Of a DNA stretch of 12,748 bases, positions 1 through 6,815 are shown in pieces (position 1 is the first letter of the stretch; every line of letters begins with the position of its first letter). Below the pieces are notes generated by a model. It ran no database searches and had not been told where the DNA came from. It saw nothing but the letters and a program-made list of their open reading frames with translations. The DNA comes from Desulfobacterales bacterium. GTDB taxonomy: Bacteria; Desulfobacterota; Desulfobacteria; Desulfobacterales; C00003106. The stretch is from contig DAOVGD010000140.1 in assembly GCA_030672555.1 (NCBI GenBank), positions 1-12,748 on the forward strand, in the 5' to 3' direction. A program made the position numbers and the translations under genes.

Positions 1-821
1 GATATAATATCCTCTTTATTTTTAATCGGAATACGATGATTGAACGAGCCGTCCGGTCTAATCGTTACTTGCTCGCCTGCTATGGTGGGCCGGGTTCCAG
101 GTTTGACCCGCCCAAAGACACGAATTTCAACATTAACCTCAAGTCCCTCTGCGCTCTCGCCGCCAGAATAAAAAACTCCCAAAGGCTGAGCGCCGGCGAT
201 GACTGTATCGGAACCTCCCTTGCTCTCCAGAGGAGAAGCAGACAAGGGCACGGACGAATCCGTTTCATCCGAATTAGTCAGAGAAGCATCTAACAGATCA
301 CCGGAAATCACTTCTGCCGGGGTCTTGACCTTTTGGCGCTCTGGTGGCGCGGTATTCCGCTTATTATCATTCATTGATCCTCTATGAGTTTTATAGTCCG
401 GAGGGGTAACAACCTCATTCGATTTTGCCAGCACAAAAAAATCGCCATCAGGATCCAGCAGCCCAATCTCGGCAACACACGAAGTCCGCGGCATGACATT
501 GATATATACGCTGCTTTGCATTCCCTGGATTTCAGAGTCGAAAAAGCCCTTGCCGGAATTTTGTGCGTCTGAAAGTGTAGTGTGAACCCGCAAGGTTAAC
601 GAGCCTTCCGGTGCGTCATCTCTTAGGTTATTAAGTATACTTTCAATTCTCGAAGGCTCAATATTCCAGTAGACATGGATCGTATAGGGGTCAACCTCCA
701 TCAGGGTTATCAGGGTATCTGATATAGGCCTTGGAAAATATGAGGACACTTCTTCTGAAATAGCGATTAGTTCAGTATCGGCAAGGGTAGATTGGAGTTC
801 ACTTTTATCTGGATTGTCCAT
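1..821 (-). CDS. DUF4912 domain protein, glycogen-locus partner (3' end outside window)
   Basis: The minus frame is open from ATG at 821 to the window edge (273 codons, no stop), preceded by AAGG seven bases upstream, a good ribosome binding site. Residues about 34-141 read as a DUF4912 module: the strand-rich segment with VDPYTIHVYWNIEP near 43-56, then SSVYINVMPRTSCVAEIG near 103-120 and the closing LAKSNEVVTPP at 131-141. A Ser/Thr/Asp-rich linker of about 65 residues follows. From about residue 225 a second beta-rich stretch begins (FGRVKPGTRPTIAGEQVTI, then RPDGSF), typical of the C-terminal half of longer DUF4912 proteins. DUF4912 has no proven biochemical role as far as I know; members often sit beside alpha-glucan genes, as here, where glgB is divergent. 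No signal peptide or membrane segment is visible, so it is probably cytoplasmic. The family call is from remembered motifs and is fairly confident; the function is inference from context only. Confidence 0.8.
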   Translation of the reverse strand, partial: MDNPDKSELQSTLADTELIAISEEVSSYFPRPISDTLITLMEVDPYTIHVYWNIEPSRIESILNNLRDDAPEGSLTLRVHTTLSDAQNSGKGFFDSEIQGMQSSVYINVMPRTSCVAEIGLLDPDGDFFVLAKSNEVVTPPDYKTHRGSMNDNKRNTAPPERQKVKTPAEVISGDLLDASLTNSDETDSSVPLSASPLESKGGSDTVIAGAQPLGVFYSGGESAEGLEVNVEIRVFGRVKPGTRPTIAGEQVTIRPDGSFNHRIPIKNKEDII

Positions 822-848
822 AGAGTTACCTTCATGATCTCACACAAA

Positions 849-877
849 GAGACCTTTGCAATTTTTTCAAAGGTCTC
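849..877. repeat. 10-bp perfect inverted repeat (hairpin) in the DUF4912 leader
   Basis: GAGACCTTTG at 849-858 is matched perfectly by CAAAGGTCTC at 868-877, with a 9-base T-rich loop. It starts 28 bases upstream of the minus-strand start codon at 821. No T-run follows either arm in a position that fits a terminator, so it could be an operator or a leader hairpin in the minus transcript. Its role is unknown. Confidence 0.5.
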
Positions 878-903
878 GAGACGTCTTGAATAGAGCATCG
901 TCC

Positions 904-933
904 TTGACAGGCAAAGAAAGACTAAAGTATAAT
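904..933 (+). promoter_or_regulatory. Sigma-70 promoter for glgB
   Basis: TTGACA at 904-909 and TATAAT at 928-933 both match consensus fully, with an 18-base spacer. Transcription would start near 940, leaving a leader of about 95 bases before glgB that contains the 985-1010 hairpin. A second TTGACA at 975-980 lacks a good -10 box (TAAAAA at 997-1002 is the best available). The perfect hexamers suggest strong housekeeping expression of the glucan genes. Confidence 0.75.
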
Positions 934-984
934 TTACCTTAATTTTGTTTATGATGTCAATTTCTTTTACGTTGTTGACAAACC

Positions 985-1010
985 TTGATGACTTTGTAAA
1001 AAGTCGTCAA
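985..1010. repeat. Short inverted repeat in the glgB leader
   Basis: TTGATGACTTT (985-995) and AAAGTCGTCAA (1000-1010) form an 11-bp stem with one G-T pair and a 4-base loop. It lies 27 bases before the preferred glgB start. A degenerate relative (TTGATGGTTTCGCAATAAGTC, 10649-10669) occurs upstream of hup, which suggests a dispersed repeat family rather than a glgB-specific device. Confidence 0.4.
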
Positions 1011-1036
1011 CCCTGCAATAGCCAAAGGTGCAAATC

Positions 1037-3271
1037 GTGACATATACACTTCCTGACAAAGAGATTGAAAAAATTGTGCAAGCAAGACACCAAGATCCTT
1101 TTTCAGTACTGGGGCCTCATATCGTCAGCATTGATAGAAAAAAATCATCTGTTATACGGGCCTTGCTTCCTAATGTCAGCGAAGCCTACATTATAAAAGC
1201 CGGGTCGAAACGTAAATATCCGATGGATCAAATCGGTTCGACCGATCTTTTTGAGGCAATCTTCCCCGGTCAGACAACTCCCTTTAAGTATCAATTTTAT
1301 GTTGTCAAAAATGGAAAAAATTATAGGTTTCATGATCCATATTCATTCTCTCCTTCCATTATATCTGACTATGACCTATACCTGTTTGGTCAGGGAACCC
1401 ATTATAGGATCTTTGATAAACTGGGAGCCCATGTGACGAGGATAAACCGCGTATCAGGTATTCACTTTGCTGTGTGGGCTCCTAATGCGGCTCGTGTAAG
1501 TGTAGTGGGTGACTTTAATCAATGGGATGGACGATGCCACCAAATGAAGTTGATCGGCAGCTCCGGCATTTGGGCACTATTTATTCCAGGCATTGGTGAA
1601 GGAGAACTTTATAAGTATGAAGTAAGAGCCCAAAATGGCGATATTTTTTTAAAGTCTGATCCCTATGCTTTCTTTTCTGAGGTTCGACCCAACACATCAA
1701 GTATAGTCTATAACATAGATAAAAAATATCGATGGAATGACAAGGAGTGGGTTAAAAAGAAGAGGAACAAAGCGAAAATATGGGAACGGCCTGTTGCTAT
1801 CTACGAGGTACATCTGGGTTCATGGATGCGGGTATATGCCGAAGACAACAGGTTCCTTACATATACCGAATTGGCCGACAAACTGATCCCGTACGTAAAG
1901 GATATGGGCTATACTCATATTGAATTACTCCCCATAACATCACATCCTTACGATCCTTCCTGGGGTTATCAGGTCTCCGGCTATTATTCGCCCACTGCCC
2001 GTTACGGCAGGCCGGAAGAACTTATGAAATTTGTTGACGTCTGCCACCAAAACGATATTGGGGTTATTCTTGATTGGGTGCCGTCCCATTTTCCCAAAGA
2101 TGCACATGCTCTTGCGTGGTTTGACGGGACCTGCCTCTATGAACATGCCGATCCGAGACAGGGGGAACACAAGGACTGGGGGACTCTCGTATTCAACTAT
2201 GGGAAAAACGAAACAAAAAACTTTTTGATCGCCAATGCGCTCTTCTGGATGGAAAAATATCATCTTGACGGATTCCGTGTGGATGCTGTGGCTTCGATGC
2301 TGTATCTCGATTATTCCAGAAAAGACGGGGAATGGATTCCAAATAAGTATGGCGGCAATGAAAATCTTGAAGCCATCGATTTTCTAAAACACCTTAACAC
2401 CGTGATATATGAAAAATTTCCAGAAGCGATGATGATTGCCGAAGAATCGACCGCATGGCCTGCCGTGTCAAAACCAACGCATCTCGGCGGCCTCGGATTC
2501 GGTTTCAAGTGGAATATGGGCTGGATGCATGATGTGTTGGCCTATATGGAAAAGAACCCTATCCATAGAAGATACCATCACCACAACCTTACCTTTGGTC
2601 TTCTGTACGCATTTCATGAAAATTTCATTTTACCTCTTTCTCATGATGAAGTGGTACATGGAAAACGCTCTCTCTTGGATAAAATGCCGGGAGATCATTG
2701 GCAAAAGTTCGCAAATTTAAGACTGCTTTTGGCTTTCATGTACGGACATCCAGGGAAAAAACTTCTTTTCATGGGAGGAGAATTCGGACAATGGAACGAA
2801 TGGAATTATGCCCAAAGTCTTGACTGGCATCTTCTGAATTATGAATCACATAAGCGGCTGCAGAGATACGTCAAGGACCTGAACCATCTCTACCGTTCTG
2901 AGCCGCCCCTGTATGAAATAGACTTTGAACATACCGGATTCGATTGGATTGATTCAAACGATTCGGACAACAGTGTGCTCATCTTTATGAGAAAGGGAAA
3001 AGAGTCTCTGAAACCCCAAAGCTACATTGTTTTCGCGTTAAACTTTACTCCCGTGCCACGTGACAACTATCGCATAGGAGTCCCCTTCCCGGGATTTTAC
3101 AAGGAACTCCTGAACTCGGATGCAGATATTTACGGAGGAAGCAACCGGGTACTCCAGGGGGGCGGTGCTGATGCAGAAAATATTCCATGGCATTCCCATC
3201 AATACTCTGTATCCATTTTCCTCCCTCCGCTGGGAGCGGTAATACTCAAGCCAAGCTCAGATGAGAGTTGA
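1037..3271 (+). CDS. glgB: 1,4-alpha-glucan branching enzyme (GH13)
   Basis: Cleaves alpha-1,4-glucan chains and re-attaches the segment as an alpha-1,6 branch during glycogen synthesis in the cytoplasm. GTG at 1037 (744 residues) is preferred because AAAGG at 1024-1028 lies eight bases upstream; the in-frame GTG at 1028 would overlap that site and has none of its own. The layout is the full GlgB type: an N-terminal beta module (about 1-110), a CBM48 module (about 115-225; FAVWAPNAARVSVVGDFNQW), the (beta/alpha)8 catalytic domain (about 250-600) and a C-terminal beta domain. Catalytic residues are visible: nucleophile D416 in GFRVDAVASM, acid E469 in AEEST, and D537 in LPLSHDEVVHGK. Their spacing (53 and 121 residues) equals that of D405, E458 and D526 in E. 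coli GlgB. No key residue is missing. It is followed by a second GH13 gene, probably on the same transcript, and faces the DUF4912 gene. Identification is secure. Confidence 0.96.
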   Translation: MTYTLPDKEIEKIVQARHQDPFSVLGPHIVSIDRKKSSVIRALLPNVSEAYIIKAGSKRKYPMDQIGSTDLFEAIFPGQTTPFKYQFYVVKNGKNYRFHDPYSFSPSIISDYDLYLFGQGTHYRIFDKLGAHVTRINRVSGIHFAVWAPNAARVSVVGDFNQWDGRCHQMKLIGSSGIWALFIPGIGEGELYKYEVRAQNGDIFLKSDPYAFFSEVRPNTSSIVYNIDKKYRWNDKEWVKKKRNKAKIWERPVAIYEVHLGSWMRVYAEDNRFLTYTELADKLIPYVKDMGYTHIELLPITSHPYDPSWGYQVSGYYSPTARYGRPEELMKFVDVCHQNDIGVILDWVPSHFPKDAHALAWFDGTCLYEHADPRQGEHKDWGTLVFNYGKNETKNFLIANALFWMEKYHLDGFRVDAVASMLYLDYSRKDGEWIPNKYGGNENLEAIDFLKHLNTVIYEKFPEAMMIAEESTAWPAVSKPTHLGGLGFGFKWNMGWMHDVLAYMEKNPIHRRYHHHNLTFGLLYAFHENFILPLSHDEVVHGKRSLLDKMPGDHWQKFANLRLLLAFMYGHPGKKLLFMGGEFGQWNEWNYAQSLDWHLLNYESHKRLQRYVKDLNHLYRSEPPLYEIDFEHTGFDWIDSNDSDNSVLIFMRKGKESLKPQSYIVFALNFTPVPRDNYRIGVPFPGFYKELLNSDADIYGGSNRVLQGGGADAENIPWHSHQYSVSIFLPPLGAVILKPSSDES

Positions 3272-3275
3272 TTTA

Positions 3276-3416
3276 GTCCGTTGTCAGTTGTCCGTGGTCC
3301 GCTGTTTAGATCACCAAGGCAATGAGGTTATCGACATGGTTGACAGAAAACAATATCAGTGTAGATATAATAGCAAAAAAAAGATTGCTACGGACAACGG
3401 ACCACTGACAACGGAC
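3276..3416. repeat. 141-bp element with 26-bp terminal inverted repeats
   Basis: The left end, 3276-3301, is the reverse complement of the right end, 3391-3416, at 24 of 26 positions. Both are built of GTCCGTTGTCAG- and GTCCGT-type units. The 89-base interior shows no gene. The element begins five bases after the glgB stop and ends 94 bases before the next start. A 79-residue open frame crosses it (3261-3500) but resembles nothing and is probably fortuitous. I infer a dispersed MITE-like or REP-like repeat; no transposase is present. Confidence 0.65.
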
Positions 3417-3510
3417 ATTAAGCTGTCCCAAAAGATTAAACTGTTTTACCACGGTGCCGAAATAGCTATTTGCGACACCAGCCTATTACGACAATATTGA
3501 AAGGAAACCT

Positions 3511-4806
3511 ATGATACCCCCGAGAAAAATGCTTATTTACAATCTGTTTCCCCTGTTAGCCGGTCCTTTTTCCAAATGGACGCCCCACCTGGAGAGAGCT
3601 GCCAGCATGGGATTTAACTGGGTGTTTGTAAACCCGATTCAGTACCCTGGATTTTCCGGAAGTCTCTATTCAGTGAAGGATTTTTGCCGGTTCAACCCTC
3701 TTGTGATCGATCAAACAAGCAACAAGAGCCCGGAGGCGCAGGCAAAAGAGATGTTTTCAACTGCAAAAGATCTGGGCCTCAATATGATGGTCGATCTGGT
3801 TATTAACCACTGCGCTGTGGACTCTGAACTCCTCAAACAACATCGGGACTGGTTCAAGTGGGATGACAACGGTAACGTAGTTCATCCATCGTGTAACGAA
3901 AATGGAAAGACTGTGGTCTGGGGAGATCTTGCAAAATTCAACCACAAGCATACACCGGATCCGGAAGGACTCTTTAACTTCTTTTTCAATACAATAAAAT
4001 TTCTGATCGATCTTGGTTTTAAAGGCTTTCGATGCGACGCTGCATATCAGATCCCAGGAGATCTGTGGAGGAGACTTATATACGAAACCAAGCAGATTCA
4101 CCCAGAAACACTCTTTTTCGCTGAAACCCTCGGCTGTACAGTAGATCAAACAATGGAGACAGCCAGGGCCGATTTTGACTATATATTCAACAGCTCCAAA
4201 TGGTGGGATCTCAAGTCGCGCTGGTGCATAGAACAGTATGCCATGACGCGGAACATCGTCCCTTCTGTCAGCTTTCCGGAGACCCACGACACCTTGAGAC
4301 TCTGCGAGAGACTCAACGGAAATATAGATGGGCTAAAACAGCGTTATCTTTTTTCAGCCGTCTTCTCTACCGGAACCATGATTCCTGTCGGTTTTGAATT
4401 TGGATTTCGAAAACGGCTGCATGTAGTTAAAACCCGACCGGAACACTGGGAAAATACCGCTACAGACCTCACTGACTTTATAAAAAAAGTGAATAAGATC
4501 AAGAAAACATATACCATCTTTCAGGAAGAGTGTCCTACTGAGATGCTCACCGTCGATAATCCAAACGTCCTTGCCCTCTGGAAGGCATCGCTTCATTCTA
4601 AAGACGAAGCGCTTATCTTTATCAACCGGGATATCCGCAACAAACAACAAGTTACTGTTGAGAAACTAAGAGACCTTGTCCAGGCAGGGAAACCCCTTGT
4701 TGACGTATCTCCGGAATATCGACTCGACTATATCCCTGAACCTTTTTCCTACGAGCTGCGCCCGGGCCAGGGGATCATTCTCGTAGCACAAAGGAATTCG
4801 ATCTAA
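3511..4806 (+). CDS. Compact GH13 alpha-amylase-family enzyme
   Basis: A 431-residue protein made of little more than one (beta/alpha)8 catalytic barrel and a short C-terminal beta domain; no signal peptide, so cytoplasmic. All four GH13 signature regions are readable: region I DLVINH (D95-H100), region II GFRCDA with nucleophile D176, region III FFAETLG with acid E205, and region IV FPETHD with H259 and D260. The enzyme should therefore be active on an alpha-glucosidic substrate. The segment VNPIQYPGFSGSLYSVKDF (40-58) is a loop I associate with maltosyltransferase/GlgE-related GH13 proteins, but the extra GlgE domains are missing. ATG at 3511 follows AAAGGA six bases upstream. Substrate and reaction (hydrolysis or transfer) cannot be read from the sequence. 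Its place 239 bases behind glgB suggests a role in trimming or remodelling glycogen. Family certain, specificity open. Confidence 0.88.
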   Translation: MIPPRKMLIYNLFPLLAGPFSKWTPHLERAASMGFNWVFVNPIQYPGFSGSLYSVKDFCRFNPLVIDQTSNKSPEAQAKEMFSTAKDLGLNMMVDLVINHCAVDSELLKQHRDWFKWDDNGNVVHPSCNENGKTVVWGDLAKFNHKHTPDPEGLFNFFFNTIKFLIDLGFKGFRCDAAYQIPGDLWRRLIYETKQIHPETLFFAETLGCTVDQTMETARADFDYIFNSSKWWDLKSRWCIEQYAMTRNIVPSVSFPETHDTLRLCERLNGNIDGLKQRYLFSAVFSTGTMIPVGFEFGFRKRLHVVKTRPEHWENTATDLTDFIKKVNKIKKTYTIFQEECPTEMLTVDNPNVLALWKASLHSKDEALIFINRDIRNKQQVTVEKLRDLVQAGKPLVDVSPEYRLDYIPEPFSYELRPGQGIILVAQRNSI

Positions 4807-4822
4807 GATTGATGATAAGGAC

Positions 4823-4879
4823 ATGACATTAAAAAAACAGGTTGAAGAATCGTTAAGCACGGTGATTGATATGGGATGA
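4823..4879 (+). pseudogene. Possible truncated start of a MIP18/DUF59 (SufT-like) gene
   Basis: An 18-codon frame, MTLKKQVEESLSTVIDMG then stop, resembles the first residues of MIP18/DUF59 Fe-S assembly proteins, which typically begin Met-x3-Lys-x-Gln-Val-x-Glu-Ala-Leu-x-x-Val-x-Asp-Pro. The match breaks exactly where the conserved Pro-Glu should follow Asp. AAGGA ends only one base before the ATG, closer than usual for a working site. It starts 16 bases after the GH13 stop. The match is short, so this is a suggestion only. Confidence 0.25.
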
Positions 4880-4901
4880 ACCAAGATGAAGAGGTGCTGC
4901 T

Positions 4902-5012
4902 GAAAGGATCTCTTGCAAGGCGTAATACCTCCTCAGGGGCAAAAAGATTTTCGATCAGACGCGCCCAGTGAAATGCAAGGGTGTTGTGTACTGGTTTACA
5001 CCCAAAAAAAAG
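4902..5012 (-). pseudogene. Possible remnant of a NiFe-hydrogenase large subunit
   Basis: On the minus strand one frame reads GCKPVHNTLAFHWARLIENL and then FAPEEVLRLARDPF. The HNTLA-x-HWARLIE pattern is what I remember from cytoplasmic group 3 NiFe-hydrogenase alpha subunits (MvhA/HoxH type). No start codon, no flanking hydrogenase sequence and no nickel-binding CxxC motifs are present, so this is about 35 residues of debris. The frame changes at an A8 run (plus strand 5004-5011), a typical place for an indel. The identification rests on one motif from memory. Confidence 0.35.
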
Positions 5013-5162
5013 AAAACATCTTCTCGTATGCTTCCCTCCAACCCACGGCCTTCAAAAATGGAAACTTCAAATAGGACCAGGTGTAAATGGTCGTGATAAA
5101 GTATACCAAAACTTCCTTGACCCATACAGTTAGCCCGTGTTAAGAGCATATCCAACTTTAGA

Positions 5163-5325
5163 GGAGTAGTTTCAAAATGTTCAATTTTGTCTAACCCTGT
5201 CAATTAGCAACTTTTTGGCTTACGGTCGAACCGTGCTCCATAAGCTGGCAGGCTCTATGGGTTGATACAACTGGAACTTGTCAATTGACAGGGTTGGGCA
5301 AAAGGGGACGTTTTGAAACTGCCTC
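5163..5325. repeat. 163-bp element with about 43-bp imperfect terminal inverted repeats
   Basis: Read inward from each end, the arms share AATTGACAGGGTT at the inner edge and TTTTGAAACT near the outer edge. The left arm is 5163-5205 and the right arm 5283-5325. Nearly all differences are A in the left arm where the right arm has G. The interior has a nested hairpin: ACGGT/ACCGT around CGA at 5222-5234, framed by GCTTA (5218-5222) and TAAGC (5241-5245). A perfect 12-bp palindrome TGTCAATTGACA lies at 5279-5290. It ends only 15 bases before the secG start. Probably a dispersed non-autonomous repeat. Confidence 0.6.
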
Positions 5326-5340
5326 ATCCTGAGAGTTATT

Positions 5341-5832
5341 ATGTCAACTATAGTCATTGTCATACATATCGTAGTTTGTGTAGCATTAATCTTAATTGTA
5401 CTCCTTCAGACCGGAAAAGGTGCTAGTATGGGTGTGTCCTTTGGAGGAGGAGGTAGCCAAACCCTTTTCGGAAGTAGCGGGGCCAGCACCTTTTTGACAA
5501 AGCTGACCACTGGTGCTGCTGTGGTTTTTATGTTAACCTCTTTGGGATTAGCTTATATGTCAGGACATAAAACCGTGGAATCGGTTATGTCAGATATCAC
5601 TCCACCGGTATCAGCCCCAGAAGAGGAAGGAGCACAAGAAAAAACTCAATCCTCGGAACCGACTCAGCACGCTGAACAAGAAGAAGGGAAATCAGGTTTA
5701 GAGCCGGCCGCACAGAGTACTAAACAGACAGAAGATATAGTTCCCAAAACGGCTCAGGAGGCAGAACAAGAAGTAGGGGGAGGCTCCGAACAAGTTCCTG
5801 AACCGACACCTACACAATCTTCACAAGAATAA
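5341..5832 (+). CDS. secG: Protein translocase subunit SecG
   Basis: A small inner-membrane subunit of the SecYEG channel that helps SecA-driven protein export. At 163 residues it has the SecG pattern: a first transmembrane helix at about 3-22, the conserved cytoplasmic loop LLQTGKGASMG followed by FGGGGSQTLFGSSGA (21-48), FLTK, and a second helix at about 53-73. Residues from about 85 form a Glu/Gln/Pro/Ser-rich acidic tail of some 80 residues with no predicted fold. The short E. coli protein has no such tail; similar tails are, in my memory, common in deltaproteobacterial SecG. A GAGAG element five bases before the ATG is an acceptable ribosome binding site. The gene is followed after 43 bases by tRNA-Leu, the order found in E. 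coli (secG-leuU). tpiA, often next to secG, is absent; decayed DNA lies upstream instead. Confidence 0.93.
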   Translation: MSTIVIVIHIVVCVALILIVLLQTGKGASMGVSFGGGGSQTLFGSSGASTFLTKLTTGAAVVFMLTSLGLAYMSGHKTVESVMSDITPPVSAPEEEGAQEKTQSSEPTQHAEQEEGKSGLEPAAQSTKQTEDIVPKTAQEAEQEVGGGSEQVPEPTPTQSSQE

Positions 5833-5875
5833 TTTAATTGTATAGGAATTTCCTTTTTTTGTTATCATTAACGTT

Positions 5876-5962
5876 GCCGAAGTGGTGGAATCTGGTAGAC
5901 ACGCTGTCTTGAGGGGGCAGTGGGCGACGCCTGTGCGGGTTCGAGTCCCGCCTTCGGCACCA
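5876..5962 (+). tRNA. tRNA-Leu (anticodon GAG)
   Basis: An 87-base class II tRNA. The acceptor stem GCCGAAG (5876-5882) pairs with CTTCGGC (5952-5958), followed by discriminator A and an encoded CCA. The D-loop region reads GGAATCTGGTAGACAC. The anticodon stem CTGTC/GGCAG (one G-U pair) encloses the loop TTGAGGG, giving anticodon GAG. A long variable arm follows, then the T arm GCGGGTTCGAGTCCCGC. It reads leucine CUC/CUU codons and is probably co-transcribed with secG, since no strong terminator separates them. Confidence 0.96.
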
Positions 5963-6315
5963 ACCCTATATTTTTAATTTCACCAGCATCAAAATGCTCT
6001 TGGTAGCTGCAATTTAAGCATTTACCCCTCAAGATCATTCCTTCTGAGTACATTTCAGCAATCCAATTAACAATCCAAATTCTCTCTTTGTACATCCTTG
6101 CACAATTCATCAATATTTAAAACCCGATGCCGCAGCGCTTAAAAGAGGGAGTTATGCAAGGGGTTCATTTAATTTGTCATAAGTATTAATAGGTTACGGT
6201 AGTATGTGAAAAAATACACTTGATAATAAAAAATTTTGTTATAGAAATATATAAAAAGGTTCGATTAGAAAATTGAGGGATATTAAAATATAGCAACAGA
6301 AAGGGGGAATTTGTA
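5963..6315. other. 353-bp AT-rich intergenic region
   Basis: No intact gene. A minus-strand frame (5868-6113) reads through the tRNA and is partly an artefact of it; its first 50 residues, including RGKCLNCSYQEHFDAGEI, could be a fragment of an unknown protein but have no start signal or match I recognise. From 6180 the DNA is very AT-rich and should carry the promoter of the next gene, although no clear hexamer pair can be assigned. Confidence 0.5.
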
Positions 6316-6795
6316 ATGGGTAGCGAAGCGGCGCGACCGTTATACGACAGTGAAGAGGAGTGTAAAAACCCGGATTCATATTTTTGTGAATTGGTTGAAA
6401 AGCATTTTGGTGAAAGTAATGTAGGAAACAAGGTCGATGAATATCTCAAAGATCATGATGATATTGTCTCGGATTCATCTATTATCTATCATGTATTCAA
6501 CACCATTCGTTCGACCAGATTCGCTGGTAGTTTTCGCCAAACCTGGGTGAGCGCTATGCATCTCGCATCGAGGTTTTTCCCAAAAAGCGAGGATGTTGAA
6601 AAGTTTGTGGTTGCGTCATTGTTAAAGTTTGCGATTGCCGTCAGGAAAGATATTCTGGAAGGACGCGGCAGGGATTATTGGAAAAAGGAAATGGAAGCGG
6701 CTCGGGAAACAATGGAGTGTGCCGATGATGAAGCTACGAGAAAGGGAGATATTTTGAACATGTTTTCTTGTATCTTGTCAGGCCAGAAGTGTTGA
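6316..6795 (+). CDS. Hypothetical protein, 159 residues, mostly helical
   Basis: I do not recognise this protein. It is likely a real gene: AAGGGGG at 6300-6306 lies nine bases before the ATG, the frame is uninterrupted, and codon use resembles its neighbours. The protein is soluble and charged, with an acidic N-terminal half (SEEECKN near 12-18, DEYLKDHDDI near 41-50) and several predicted amphipathic helices (about 75-110 and 120-150). It has four scattered cysteines (17, 24, 135, 152) plus a C-terminal Cys, with no CxxC pair. No signal peptide or membrane segment is seen. It stands alone: AT-rich DNA lies upstream, and 20 bases downstream the sigma-54 activator ends on the opposite strand. 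A link to that regulator is possible but not shown. Confidence 0.75.
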   Translation: MGSEAARPLYDSEEECKNPDSYFCELVEKHFGESNVGNKVDEYLKDHDDIVSDSSIIYHVFNTIRSTRFAGSFRQTWVSAMHLASRFFPKSEDVEKFVVASLLKFAIAVRKDILEGRGRDYWKKEMEAARETMECADDEATRKGDILNMFSCILSGQKC

Positions 6796-6815
6796 CCTGT
6801 AGCGCCTTACGTACT

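Larger units (their letters stand above)
4807..5340. other. 534-bp intergenic region: gene remnants plus an inverted repeat
   Basis: There is no intact gene between the GH13 stop and secG. The stretch holds a short truncated frame on the plus strand (4823-4879), a possible decayed fragment on the minus strand (about 4902-5012), a long minus frame (4955-5203) that resembles nothing known to me, and the inverted-repeat element at 5163-5325. It reads like an insertion and decay site. No convincing sigma-70 promoter for secG was found in it. Confidence 0.5.

Noticed and set aside
3261..3500. 79-codon plus frame after glgB
   Set aside because: It overlaps the glgB end and both arms of the inverted repeat, so its protein is repeat sequence.
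3757..4287. 176-codon minus-strand open frame
   Set aside because: Antisense to the GH13 gene, whose catalytic motifs prove the sense frame.
3511..4806. Calling the second GH13 gene glgE
   Set aside because: Although one loop is reminiscent, the extra GlgE domains are missing and the length is far too short.
5841..5861. AGGAATTTCC-T7 as a terminator between secG and the tRNA
   Set aside because: The stem would be at most four pairs with almost no loop, too weak for termination.
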